A stretch of 64,000 nucleotides of DNA from Phoebastria nigripes. Taxonomy: Eukaryota > Chordata > Aves > Procellariiformes > Diomedeidae. Made by a program: the position numbers and the translations under genes. The notes under the pieces are model-generated. The model searched no databases, had not been told where the DNA came from, and saw only the letters and a program-made list of their open reading frames with translations. How positions within the stretch are numbered: position 1 is the first letter of the stretch; each line of letters opens with the position of its first letter. The stretch is taken from the NCBI GenBank assembly GCA_035582835.1, contig JAYKAV010000944.1, positions 1,166,372 through 1,230,371 of the forward strand, in the 5' to 3' direction. Positions 1-13,100 of the stretch are shown here, in pieces.

Positions 1-44
1 CCGCGCTCGGTGCTGCTCTCTGCCGGCACCCCTGGGTACCGGCA

Positions 45-190
45 GGCAGCGCTGCCCCGCTCCCGTCGCACCGGCACCCGCTGCTGCCCGCTGCCCCGCT
101 CCCGTTGTACCAGTTCCCACTGCACCAGCACCCGCTGCTGCCCTCTGTCCCATCCCCATTGCACCGGCACCCACTGCTCTTCTCCCTGTC
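45..190. repeat. Degenerate GC-rich minisatellite
   Basis: About three imperfect units of roughly 40-55 bp are visible, each built around CCGCTCCCG..GCACC..GCACCCGCTGCTG-like wording and becoming less CpG-rich to the right. The open frames across it (1-1200) are biased by C-rich composition and I do not take them as genes. It could be the edge of a CpG island of a gene lying left of the window, but no exon can be shown. Confidence 0.5.
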
Positions 191-3100
191 CCCTCTGCGT
201 TAGCGCCCGCGGGACCCCTTCTGCTNCTTCCCCCAACCACCGTGCACTGGCACCTGCGTCCCTCAGACCATCCTCAGCTGGGGGCCCTTGTGCTGACCCC
301 ATCCCACTCCCAAATCAGCTCCCCAGCCCAGTATCTTGGCCCTCAAATCGCCGTCCTGCAGTGCAACCTCCCTGTCCCCGTCACCTGCTCACCCTCAANT
401 CCCAGGACCACCACTCTGCCACCCAGGTTGTCCTCAGCCCACCCTCAGCCAGACTGCCTCCCCCCTTCCCGCCTCCAGCAGCTCCCTGGGACCTGCCAGG
501 TCCAGGCCCTCCTCTGGGTTTCTCTTTGCCTTTTCCCTTCCTATAGCCGTGCAGGGGAAGGGGGGCTCCTGTCCCACCCCCATCCCACAGGTCCCCCATC
601 GCATAGCAGCAGTCTCCAAGCACACCTCAGCACCCCGACCTCACAGGGGGCCTCGCAGTGACCTCCCAAATCCCCCACCGNAGTGTCCTCCTGTCCCTCT
701 CCTTCTAAACACAAGGATGCCCCATCCTCTGTCCTCTGCACTTGTCCCTTCCTTACCCACTTTGGGGGACACTGCTTCACCCACCCTCTTCTTACGGGGT
801 CAGGCAAACCAGCCGGCTCCTCTCCATGGCCCCAGCTCCTTCTTGGAGGACACAAACCTCTGGAAAGCTGAGGAAGCNACTCCCAACTCTGGTTTTGGGA
901 TCTGCCTGGGGCTGAGCTGCACCCCAGGCAGGTGTTTCACCAAAGGACCCGCTGGCAGGCTGGGGAAGCCAAATTCAAGGTCCTTCCCCCCCTGGTTCCC
1001 TTTCTACCCGTTCACATTTGTTCGTTCATCGTGTCCGTCTTTTCCGTGCTGTCTTGTGCTGTCCTCTGTAGGTTACAATCTCCCCTCTTTTCTGCTGGTT
1101 TTTTTTTCCCATTGGATAAGTGTGCTCTTTCCAGATGCTCCTTCTCCAGCTCTTTTGCTCTCTCATGGGCTCTTGCTTCTGCCCCTTTCTGTGGGAGTTT
1201 GAATTCTGCCCTTTCTCTTTTTTTTTTTCCTTGTTTGTTTTTTGGGTTTTTTTGTTTGTTTGTTTTTTTTAAATTGTGGCAAAATATCAGGGCTGATAGA
1301 TTCAGGGCTCCGGAACTGGCTGCTAAAGTTGCTGCTTTGCAGAGATTTCAACAGGGAAAAAAAAAAACCCAAGCAGGTGGAAAAGTGCATGAGTGCAGAT
1401 AAAATGCTTTTTCCAGGGAGGGAAAATTAATTTAATCTTGAGAAGAGTGGGAGAACTTGCATATATTAAACAAGCTGACTGGGAAGCCTGTATTTGTCCT
1501 TTCCGAGTGATGCCAAAGGAGTTCAAAAGTTTTGTGAAGTCTGAAAGACGCCGCTGGTTTTGAAACGCTTGGATCCTCCTATAGCAGAGAAAGAGAAGAA
1601 AGGAAACAGAAAGCAAAGCTTTGTGCATCGTCCGGATGAATGCACTCTGATGCACGCCCGTATGGGGCCAAAGCAAAGTCATTTGTAGTGTGTGAAACTC
1701 CGGCACAAAGTTCTTCAAAAAGAGAAAACTGGTGTTATAGATACAACGGGACATGATCCCGCGGGTCCCCATGATGCTGAATTCAAATGTTGCGGATAGT
1801 CCCTTATTTTCTGCCGATTTAAGCTGTGGCAAGAAATATGAATATAGAAAGAAATGAGATGAACGCCAGCCCTCAGTTTGACCAAAATGAATGCAGGTGC
1901 ATAAGGCACATGTAATGATATATATATATGTAACATAAAATCACTCTACTGTTTGCCACTTTAAAACCTAAGCATTAAATATGTATGTTAATTCTCACAA
2001 CAGTAAGAAATAAGGACTCTGGGACTCATATTCTTGGATGAGAGGCACCCGTATTAGGCTTAAACTTTTTGTTTTGCAGTACGATATAAATGGAAGCATT
2101 CCTCATTTCTTCAAACTTTTCTATGTAGCAAATTTGCCACATATAATTTGAAAGGAAAAAAAAAAAAAACAAAAAAAACAAACCAAAACAGCACAGAAGT
2201 AATAAAACTATTTGGTCTTATTATTTAAATAGAAGTGTAGGTGCACATTGCANTTCACGAACCAATAAGGGGGCAGAAGAGTCATCTGTTTTGATACAAA
2301 AACAACCCAAACTTGTGCGATGAGACATACGGGTGGGAGAAGACAGCAGTTAAGGATTTTAGCGTTGGCACACTAAATGAGAAAAGCAGTTGCTTGGGCA
2401 ATATATGACATGATTACAATATACCGTTGAGACTGCCTCTGAATTTCTCAGTGCGGTTGTGGCCACCGGTGTCCAAGAAGGGTGAATTCAAGCTGGAATA
2501 CGTGCAGGGAAGAGCCAGGCGTTGATCAGAGGTCAGGCCAGTCTGTCTTTCTGCTGCGGACTGAAAGAATTTGGCTTGTTTAGTTTAGCAAAATGAGACT
2601 GGAGAGGGAATATGTTTTCTGCCTATAAATACATCCTGGAAAGTAAATGCAAGCGAAGGGAAAGGCATTGTGACACTGAAGGGCAGCAGCAGAAGAGTAA
2701 ATGAGTAGGAACTGGCCATGAATATATTTAGTCTAGAAATCGGAAGATCCTTCCAGTAGGAGTAAGAGAGACTAAAAAAAAAAAAAAAGTAACTAGCTTT
2801 AACACATAGCTTCATAATTTTATAAAGGAAATTGCCTGCCAATGTGAAACAATAAACAGTTGGGGTGAAAGCCCTTGAAAGGTTTTCCAGCCCAGATCAT
2901 CTCTCCTTGGAAAGATCTTGTCCATTTTGATGCGTGGTATGCTACGTTCCTTCCTGCATCAGGCGATGAGTCACGGATACATGACTCCGTGGGTGGCCAG
3001 AAGTGATATCTCCACAGCTTACATCTTAATTCCTGATTATCCCATGATGTTCTCCGGCTCCCGCTCACTCACTTATCACACAGCAGAGATGCGGCTGTGT

Positions 3101-4051
3101 TCAAAGCACCCCACAAATTCCTTATTTCCCTGGTACCCACAGCCACCGCTGCATGGTCGCTTCAGCCAAGGACATGGGAAAGATGCTTTGCCCCTTCAAT
3201 CAACAAGTCCTGTTTTGTTGTGGCACTGGCCTTTACAGAGAGCTAGAAGAGTCGTTAGTCAGAGCCTGTTTCTTTTATTAGCCAACACTATGTATTTTTA
3301 AGGGTTTTTTGGAAGTTGTGAGTGTCAATCACACCCGTGTTGAGATCTCTCTTAACTCATACGTTTGAGAGGAGAAAGCTTTTCTCTGTGCTAAAGCGGC
3401 GACCCACGCTTCCATCACGCTGGAGGCACTTGTGTCCGGAGGTCCGGGTAAACTCTGGATGACCCTTAGATCTGCAAGTATTTATAAAACATGTTTAGCA
3501 AGGGGTTTTCCCTTGCAGCACTCAGAGCTGATCTGTCTGTGCCTTGCATTTCATGTTTTTTCTGTTCTTCAGAAGGACGGGGAGGTGTGTTTGGTACTCC
3601 AGCAGCACCCAGCAAACCAAGCCGTGGGATCATAACCTTCTTGTGCTGGTTGGTTAAAGGCTTTTTTCATCCTGATCAATACACTAATTGAGCTGTGTGG
3701 TCTTCCATCTTCCAGGCATTTATTCAGATCAGGGGAACAAACACTATATATAGAGAGGTACGTAAGCCAGAATCGGAGCTGTGTAAATCTGGAACTACCT
3801 CATTTAAATAACTGGGGGACGGATCCAGCTGAGTGTTTGGTGTATGTGAAGTACTCTGCTACCAGCACAGCTAATTACAATTAATGGGGATTTACTTTAA
3901 GCAAAGTAGGTCAGAAGAATGACATCTTATTGTGTCATTAGTTTCCATCAATTACTTCCATGTTGTTTGCTCAGTTCCCAAGTCAAACGAGTGTGGGCTG
4001 ACAGCCTTGCAAGCTCAACTTGGTATTGTCTCTAAAAATCAAACTGCATTA
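191..4051. other. Noncoding stretch, no gene seen
   Basis: The first 700 bases are C-rich; after about 1100 the sequence becomes AT-rich, with T-runs near 1220-1270, an A-rich tract at 2157-2182 and a short TA run near 1918. Open frames here are short, end at random and show no recognisable domain. I see no splice-framed exon pair, no RNA gene and no full transposon. Confidence 0.6.
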
Positions 4052-4138
4052 TTTCTGCCTCATGCATCATCACTAACAATAAAGCATCCACCGCTGGAAT
4101 ATAGCAGGTGGCTTTGTTATTCATGCATGAGGCAGAAA
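4052..4138. other. Long inverted repeat / hairpin
   Basis: The outer arms are a perfect 16-bp inverted repeat (4052-4067 against 4123-4138, core CTGCCTCATGCAT). Pairing continues inward with small bulges: left AAAG and CCACC against right GGTGG and CTTT, closing with GCT/AGC over a loop of about 7 nt. The whole folds into one stem of about 87 nt. This size and shape suit a microRNA precursor or a small inverted-repeat element. I recognise no known family member, so function is unassigned. Confidence 0.55.
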
Positions 4139-7100
4139 AAACTTCAGCTTCCTTCGCCACGACATTAAAGTCTCCACAGTATTAAAAACTGGATATGCTG
4201 GGAAACTTAATAGTTATTATGTGAGCTTGACTTAGAAGACACACTGAGGTCAGTCCTTCTGTTGATTAACTTCTGTGCTTTCTATTAGACTTTTTGAATG
4301 GTATGTGTACATATCGGGGGAGGATTAACACGATGCTGCTTTTGCTGTTCTTTAGCTCCCTGTGACAGCACTTTTGTGACATTAGGCTCGGTAAGAAAGG
4401 TGCAGAAGGTGCCAAATGCTATGTACTAAAACGTGAGCTCACAGTCATCCTAAGAACTGCCTCTAAAGACCCTGAGAAATGTTCTAGCACTTCTTTTTTA
4501 TTTGAAGGCTTAGTTTTTGAGCTTTCAGTTTAGCAATGCAATCGACTGATAAGTGTTATCAGTGTCGTCAATAATTATGTGTTAGTCCCTACTGATATCT
4601 TGAAACAACTGAACGTGGAGTGTTCTCACAGCTGGACCAGGTGCTTGACTTCTAATCTCAGTTCCTTACAACCCTATAATTTCACATGCAACTGAGTAGT
4701 TTTGAATAGCTTACACTTTCCGGGAAATACCTTAAAATTAAAGAATATGTTTAGACTCCAGTAGTCCAACCAGAGGCAGGTCCTTTTCAAAGTAAATATC
4801 CCTGCGAGCCACCCTGGTTTCACTCGCTGAGGTTTTAGCAGGATGGGGCTATCACAGAGGAAGGCGTCTAAAACAAGAGGCTATTCCTTAAAAACAGATT
4901 CCTCTTTCTGGCTATATTTTTGGCAAAATGGAGTTACTGATATAACCTACAGAGGTTGTGAAGCTTGACTGAAGTCCCTGAAACATGTTCAGGTCCTCAG
5001 CTGTTACATGATAAAAGCTGGATAACAATTCTCTACTAAATATGTAATTATGTGAATCCCAAACTTTTCTCTATTGGACAGTAATACTATATTTAAATCA
5101 CTTTACAACTCCTGACAAATTTAAGAGTTAGTATGGTCTTGGGAAGTGTGCTTTAGCAAACTTCATAGTTCCTATTATCTAGATCTTACCGGCAGTGACA
5201 TGGTTTATTCAGCTCTCCTCAGCCTTCCTTTAATCTCCTGAGAGCTGCAACTGTTTTCATTTATTACTGCGCATCAAAAGGAACCTGTCTGTCTGCTTTC
5301 AGAAACCTGCCTTTGTGGAACACCTTTTAGATGCAATCAGCTGGACCAGTGACATCGGATGCGTGACCGTAGGGCCACCTGGGGACTGGCCTCTGCAGAA
5401 GACGGTGACTGCAAGAAGCTTTCCGACCTGCCTTTTCTTTGCAAAGCCTGGCAGTACTTGCAGCTTTCCCGTTAAACCAAGCACAGGCTAATCCCCTCAG
5501 TCATGCTCTTCGAGGTACTGGTTACGCGGCAAGAAGAAGCAACATGACTTCATCAGCCAAAAAAAGGTGGCGAGCAGTGCGGGGAACTGTATGTTTCTCC
5601 CCTTGGAAAAGCATTAACAGCTAAGACCTCCAGTTTGATGGACTTGTTTGGTGCTTTTCCAAGCTGGGATTTAGGAAAAGCAACTACACAGCATTTCCTA
5701 CTTCCCCCCATGGGGCTCCAATGATTTAATTGGCTATGAAGGGCAGGGATGTATCTCATAGAGTAGCTGGCTGCGGTTGACAGCGTGCTACACTGCTCTT
5801 TGGAGCTCAGTGAAAAATAAAGTTATCAGGTGATGCTTCCCCTTCTGAAGTGGATGCATGTGAAGGTTGGCCACTGTCCCAAAAGGAACTGTACGTAGTG
5901 TATAGCTTTTCTGTTCTTCTAGGTTGCTGGGAAAGCCAATGTATAGCCATGGACCATGGGAGGAAGCAGAGCTGGATTTCACACCTTAACTAAGGTGAAG
6001 TATATTCCCTGTAACGACCTCCCTTTCCAGACATACTCCCTGATGCTCATTTTAATACCTGATAATTCTGTAAACCTCATCCAAACCCATGCATGTAACA
6101 GAATAAAGCATTTTACTGTAATTAATGCTGTCACTACAGAGTTGTTAATTAAATGCATGACCTTTTCTATCAAACCAAATAAAGACAGAATGTTGCACTA
6201 ATCCCAACCTGCAGGGTTTCCCCTTGGAAAACAACAAGGAAAAGGTTGCTGGTGGTAGCCGCTCTGGTGACTGTAGCTTCTTCCATCTCCCTTTAGCTGA
6301 AACATCAGCCCAAGCATTGCCTGTTTCTAATGTGGGCTATTACACCTTAGTGTCTCTACTTCCTCTCTTTGCGGTCCTTCCTCTAGTCAAGGTACTGCAG
6401 AGAAATCGTCTTCCCCTGATTCCCCACTGACCTTGTGAGATCCTCCATGGGCCATTTTCCTAAAGCTCTGTCCACACCAGGTCTCCTTGTTTTTCTCTCC
6501 TTTTTCATCCTGAGGGCAGAATTTCCATTCCCATTTTATTCCTGTTATTTGTGTTGGTTACACCTTTGCAGCCCTTCTCTTCTCACCATGAACCATGTGG
6601 GATTTCTCACTTACGTGTCCTTTTGCACTCAGTAAATCTTTTGCCCTCTGCCTTGGCTCCACTACAACCACCATTTCTACCACTTTGGTCCTGAATAAAA
6701 TGCCTTGATCAGGTCGAGCCCCTATTCTAAGTCAGTGGGAGCTGGATTCAGCTCCAAACTGAGACATCTGAGTGTCTGCATCCATGCGTGAGTTAGGTGT
6801 CCGAGTTCCCATCATAGTCAAGAAGGAGCTCACCAATGGCTCTGTTCACTTGCCCACATGCAGACATCTAGTGCCATTTGAAAGGCCCCAGGGAATCTCA
6901 CCTGGCCTCCAGCTGATGCTCCAAGAGGGCTTGGGTCTCCCGTACCTTCTGCATCATACCTGTCAGTCTTGAAGCAGGATGTCCCAGCCACCTTGGGGCA
7001 TCTCAGGTAGCAGTAGACATTCAGAAACTGCATCCAGCCCAGAGTATTCTGCCATTACTTTTGGTAGGAGCAAGTGCACATCCACACGTACCTATTACTG

Positions 7101-10100
7101 ATGTTGGTTCTAGGCACAGGCAAGATCTGTTCTCCCTAAGAGCTGTCAGCTTCTCAACAGCAGCAGAAGTAACAAGCGTGCTTCTCCAGGGATCTTCCCA
7201 CCCCATGCCCCTGTCCCCTCCTGACTCATCCTCTCTTGGCAGGAGCAGGCTCTAGTTTCAGGCAGCAACGTGGACTTTTTACCTGTTTTGAAGAGAACCG
7301 CTCATCTGGCTTTGCCACTTGGCATTAAGTGAGGTAAGGAGGTGGGGCATAAATACTGTTTATTCTATAACAGCAAAGGTCTCTTCTGTAGGATAACAGA
7401 AACACTTTATTTCTTACTTCCTTTTATTCTCTCACCATATTAAAAGCATCACCATTTCCCTTTCTCTATTTTTAAATGCTTTTAATTAATTTGGCTTTGC
7501 ACAGGTCATTTAATATCTCAGGGGACAGATGAGATTTGCCCAGATTGAAATGGATGCTTAAGGTCTCTCATCTGTACGGCAAAAATGATCGTGTGGCTAT
7601 TTCAGACAATGTCTAAAAATTAAGTATTGCTATTCTGAAGTCTTGGTTCAGGCACACACTGTGCTTTCTGATATGTGCACATCACCAGCGTATCCAGCTT
7701 TGGCAAGTGCTCTTATCATTTCTTCCATCTGCCAGCGCACACAATATTTCTGAATCTGTTAATTAAGGAACTGAAGTTTTGCCCTAAGATACCAGAGTAA
7801 CTGGTTCAGTTTCTTTGCAGCAAAAACTAATGCTTGCCTTGTCCATAATTACCTAAATTGTTGAGAAAAATGATTCTGCTTTCATGTTGATTCACTTTTG
7901 TAATTTCATTGCCGAGGCTAAGTGTGGCAGCCATTTAAATTATCTCCTACTCTCATTTTACTCAAGACATGTTATTTGCTAACAAAGATTCAATATGGAA
8001 AAATGGGAAGGTGACAACTACCTCCTTCATCAATGCAAATGACAATAATCTCCTCTCCTCCACCATGTAAAAATAAACATTGAATCATCCCAGACAGAAA
8101 TACCCTTCTGCATTTAGAAATATGGATATGGAAAGGCGACACCTGCTCTCATTTATGTAGTCCTAAAACTCAAGTTTATCTAGTGATTCCATGGCAAATA
8201 CTTCAGGAGATCAACAGCAGTGCGAACTCAGACTGCAAATGTCCCCAGCGTTTTTCCCAAGAATATGCACATTCTTCACTCTTTGGTTATACTTGCATTT
8301 GAAAATGGAAGATTAATTTTTGTTCCTGTTAAATTATTGAAATTATTTATACTAAAAATCATCCCATACAGCTACTCTGCTATAAATTCCTGCTTTTGAT
8401 AGCTCTCTGATATTATTACTAGCCTCTGTACAGCTTCTAAAGCAACATTAAACCTTCCACAAGTGATCACCTCTTATAATAAGCGCCGTTGGCTGTGCAG
8501 AGACTTGTGGTGAGGGTGGGCTCAGGGTGATGGTCCTTTTTATCGGTCACTCGGCTGCTGGGAGGAGCACATGTAAACCTTTGCCAGCACACTTCCAGAT
8601 GTGCAGCTCTGCATAGTAAGTAGTCATCAGTACTTGAGTTGTCCCTTTGGAAACACTTACTTGAAGGCTTTTTCAATGGCTCTGGGACATCCTCTGTGCC
8701 TGATGCCAAAAACGCATCTCCTCCTAGTGCTCTTGTCCTGGAAGAGTATCTTCATGTGCTAACATGGACCACAGTGATCAACTTTGTGGTTTGAAATGGA
8801 AGGACCATGTACTAGTGCATGGGTGCCTTCTGCAGGACATGGGAGCATTCTCTCTTGGGAACACAAAAGGGAGTTTTTTTATCTCACATTTGATTAAAAA
8901 GAAATCCCTGACCTGCCACAGAAAACCACTTTCAAGATCTTAAATCCTGACTGGTGCTAGACTCTGCAGTCTTTACCCAGGATAGCAAATGGGTGTGTGT
9001 CTTCAGGGAGCAGGATGAGTGAGCAGAGGTTTGTATGTGACAGCGTGGTCACCAACGTGAGGGTGTTCAAGAGGATGAAACTTTGTGAAGAACTTGGAAT
9101 TCCCCATGATAAAATGTGGTGTGATCATTAGGTATAATATAAGGGATATAACTCCAATTATCAAATGCACATTTCTTTAATCATGTGCATGCACATCCAC
9201 CTGGCTTCAGATGGAGGTAGACCAAGTTTTCAAGGGGATTGTTAAAGTCTGTGACTTCCAGAGGATCAGCTAACTGCAATGACCTCTTTGCCTCCTCGAT
9301 CCCCGTGAATCCTCTCACTGGGACTGAGCAAACCTCCCCCAAAAAAGGCAATGCCAGCATGGATTTAACAGGAGTGCTGCAGGACCCACAGCCCCCTTCC
9401 CCTCCTTGGCAGACTCGCTCTGCACAAGAGGAGCATCCCCCATGGCTCACAGCTTCGCTCAGCCCTACTGAGGGCTGTTGGAAGTGTTTGCATGAGTGGG
9501 CATCTTTGTGGGACCTAGGTCTGAAAGGTATTTTGGTAGACGTGAGGGTCCAGCTGCTGTGTAAACCATTTANGGGGAGCCAAGAGAGCAAAAACTTTGT
9601 CAAAATCCTCAAACAAACTGTCAGAAAATCACCCTGGGGTGGATTTGGCTGCATTGTGCCATAACCCAGCAAAGCAGAACAGAGGGGGAACTCCTGGAAA
9701 GTTACTCACTTTTGGAAGGGACAAAAGCTTTTTGCATAAGAAGCTCAAAAGTAACTGCATAAAATAACACCATGCTTCTTCTCAGAGATTATATCCATCT
9801 TAGTATAGCAAATAGTTACCTTATCTTGGAGGTTGGGGGTTTTTTGCAAGAGTTTTTTGAGTTTTTGGAATGTCTCATTTTGTGGACATGACCATAACAG
9901 GCCAGCTGGGGTCAGAGGAAGATCCTGGCGCTGTTGGGTTTGCAATAGAGCTGTTGTGCGTGCGCCAGGTCTGGAAGGCTCCTGGGGGCTGCCATGGACA
10001 GGCGGCANGGGCAGAACCAACAGTTCCTTCTGCATCGCTCCCCTTCATACTGATTTTCAGCCCCGTCGCAAAATATGGGATATATCGTGCCGCTATTTCC

Positions 10101-13100
10101 TAAATAGAACGAATAAATAAAACCTGCACGCAGCTCCATGAAGCCTGCACAGAAGAAAAAAAGTAAGCTATTCCAAAGGCAACCCTTCTCTCACCCTGCT
10201 GAAGATACAAGTTCTCCAGGCTCTGCAGGCTTCTCTTTTGATTCCTCCTCGTGCTTTGAGCCATTCTTCTCTCCGCAAGGATGGGTGTTTAGATGCTCGC
10301 CTTCTAATCAGCCACAATTACAGCCTTTTCCAGTACCTTCTGCTGTCAAATTGGAGGGGGAAAAAAGAGAAAGGGTTTTTTTAAAAAAGAGAGGGAGGCT
10401 AATGCTTGAAAAGACATATGTGTTTGGTGTTGTTGGCAGATTTGTAAACTTATTAGTGCCTCCACACACCATGTAATTAAGATCTACTGGTAATTAGTCA
10501 ATAGTTAAAAATAGGGGTTGGTATTGTGCTACTGAAAACGCCTACAAAATAATGTGTTCTCTGCACTCAAGATGCAGTTAGTGTCTCTAAAAAATGTTAA
10601 TTTAAAAAGTATATGTTTCAGAGCCAGATTTTTTAGCAAAGTAGATTTCAGCGTATGTATGTGTGTGCCTGTGTGTGTTCAACCTATTTATCGTTGTGCA
10701 TTTATGCGTGTTTGTGTGATGTCCAAAGAGACTGGCTGCGTATTTTGTCTTGGATAAAAATGTTAAGCTATAAAACTGCAGACTCGACACAGCCACGGAG
10801 GGAATGGGAGCTTTTCTCATTTGTGGATTTTCATTGAAATAAACCTGCTCATCAAAGGGAATTGTTCAAAAATCCAAAGGAATGGCAGATGTGCAGCACC
10901 ATGGGGCAGATGTCTGATGTTTGGAGAGCCGTGCATGTATTTTCCAAATATTCAGGGATTACCACAGTCTATAGATATAATCCTTTAGTAACCTGAAATG
11001 TCAAAGACAATGGAAAAGCTCTAATGCCTTGTAGCAAATGTTTNGCCAAACTGCCCTGTGAAAGCAGGCATTCCCCCGCACATTTGAAGTCGCTTGTCCT
11101 TATCCTATGAAAGAAGACCTGAAAGAGGTGATGTGGTTTTTAAATTTCTTAACTCCTGCTTTATAATGTGGTCCAGAGCTGTGTGAGAGTTGCTGGGTGT
11201 TGTTCTGAAAGNACGTCTCATTTGGCTGTCATAAGCAATCTGCGGTGATTTGTTGTGCAGACAGGCATTTGTCTCAAGTAATCCAAAGGGCTTATTTTGA
11301 TTGCTCGATAGATCCAAGGAATGTATAGTCGACTCAATGGGGGATTCATTTATTATGCTCCCAAACCACTCCTAAATCTTTCCTTATGTCATGTCAATGG
11401 ATTTGTCAGGCCACTCTCACATAGCAGTAATGCACTGGTGGGGGAAATTCACCCTTGCCAAGCAGAGTTAGTTGCTGTGTTTATAGACCTGTTTCTGAAG
11501 TACCAGTGGTGAGTGAAATTCTGCTGCAGGAAATAAACTGAACTTTGTTTCATGCCCTTGAGAGAAGCCTCTTCTGTTGATCTCAGGAAACAAAAAAACC
11601 CTACTCCAATTCCACAGTAAAGCAGAAAAGACCAAGCCTAGAGAGTCCTAGCAAGGGCCAACAAAGTTATTTCACGGGTTGTTCATGGTACACACACGAG
11701 TTAACATCTAGAAAGCCTTCCGAGGATGCGTGCTACACAGACACCAGGTATTGCTACCTTTGAGTTCACAGTAGGATTTATAGTAATGTTTCTTTGATGC
11801 TGAAAGTGAATTTCAATTTCATTATGTTCAACTCTGGAATTTATAGACTGAGGTTTTTGCTCAAACACCTGAATAGCCAGTGAAACTAGTTTTCAAATAG
11901 CTTTTTCAGGTATGAATGGGTCCTTTCTCCAACCTGTTCCAATGTCCTCTTCCCTGACTGGTTAGGTGTGGTAGTTAACCAACACATGGCAAATACTTTG
12001 GAAATGTCATAAAGTTAGTTACATCGAACCCACGAGCAGAGCAATACTATATGATGATAATTAAAATGTATATATGTATATCAGTGGTGCTGTTTGTTTT
12101 TAATCAAACAAAAGTACTGATTGCAAAAAAAAAATCCGAACAAAATGAAACCAACCATCTTTGAACAAGGAGTAGGTTTAAGAATTGTGAAACAGTTGTN
12201 TGTGAGGAAATGACAGAAATTCTTTGTAAGAGTGAATTAGTTTTATGTCATTATGTGTTACATTCTGGTGTGGAATTCTTTTTTTTTTTTAATTGAAGAG
12301 CACATAACCAGTGACTCTTACAACATGGGAGACTGTTTTCCCCAGGATTACCCTTCCATTGGAAAACATTGGTTTAGGAATAAATGAGCGCCGTGGCAGA
12401 GGGACAAAGCAGGAGGTGTGCTCATGCACAGAGTTGGCCATACTGTGTAATAGCCCTGCAGAGAAACCAGCGGGGACCCTTCCTTTGGAGCTGTGCCTGT
12501 CATCTGTAGCTTTGACTAGGAGAAGACATGAATAGGATGTGTCTCCTTTCCTTGGGATCTAGTAGAAACTGGCCAAGGGATGAAGGAGTTCTTGGAGGGA
12601 GTAGGAATGATAAGGATACGGAAAACCAGAGATGAGCACTCTGAGGATGTGATCTCCCAAGCCTTGTTTCCTAAAGAAACCAGAAAGACATAAAAGAGCC
12701 TTTATTCTCTTTGCTCTCCTGTTTTTCACTGCTTCAAGCTCTTTTATAAATCACCATCCCCAAGTCTCACTGTCCAGCTTGGGCTCACTTGGGACTCAAA
12801 GTCAACACAGCCTGCAGGCTCACCTCAGGGTTGACGTGCATTTCTTTCAGAGAAAAGCTTCATTCGTCAGCTGATCAGTCATCACTGGGGACCACCAGTT
12901 AATCACCCGTCATGCCAGTCCTTGGAAACAAGTCACTGCATGCAAAACTGCTGGAGCGTGAGAACCTCTGGGACACCCAGCCACCGAGGTTGGACAGTGA
13001 CAGACCTCTCCAGTGGGACTCCTGACATGTTCTGCATGGACTGTCCCAGAGCTCTGTGTGGCAGAGATTGCAAAATCCTGGAGGACTTGAGAATTGTGAA

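Noticed and set aside
336..1202. Long plus-strand frame of 288 codons at the window start
   Set aside because: Several frames are open in the same C-rich DNA on both strands, the translation is Pro/Ser/Leu low-complexity, and no domain or splice context supports it.
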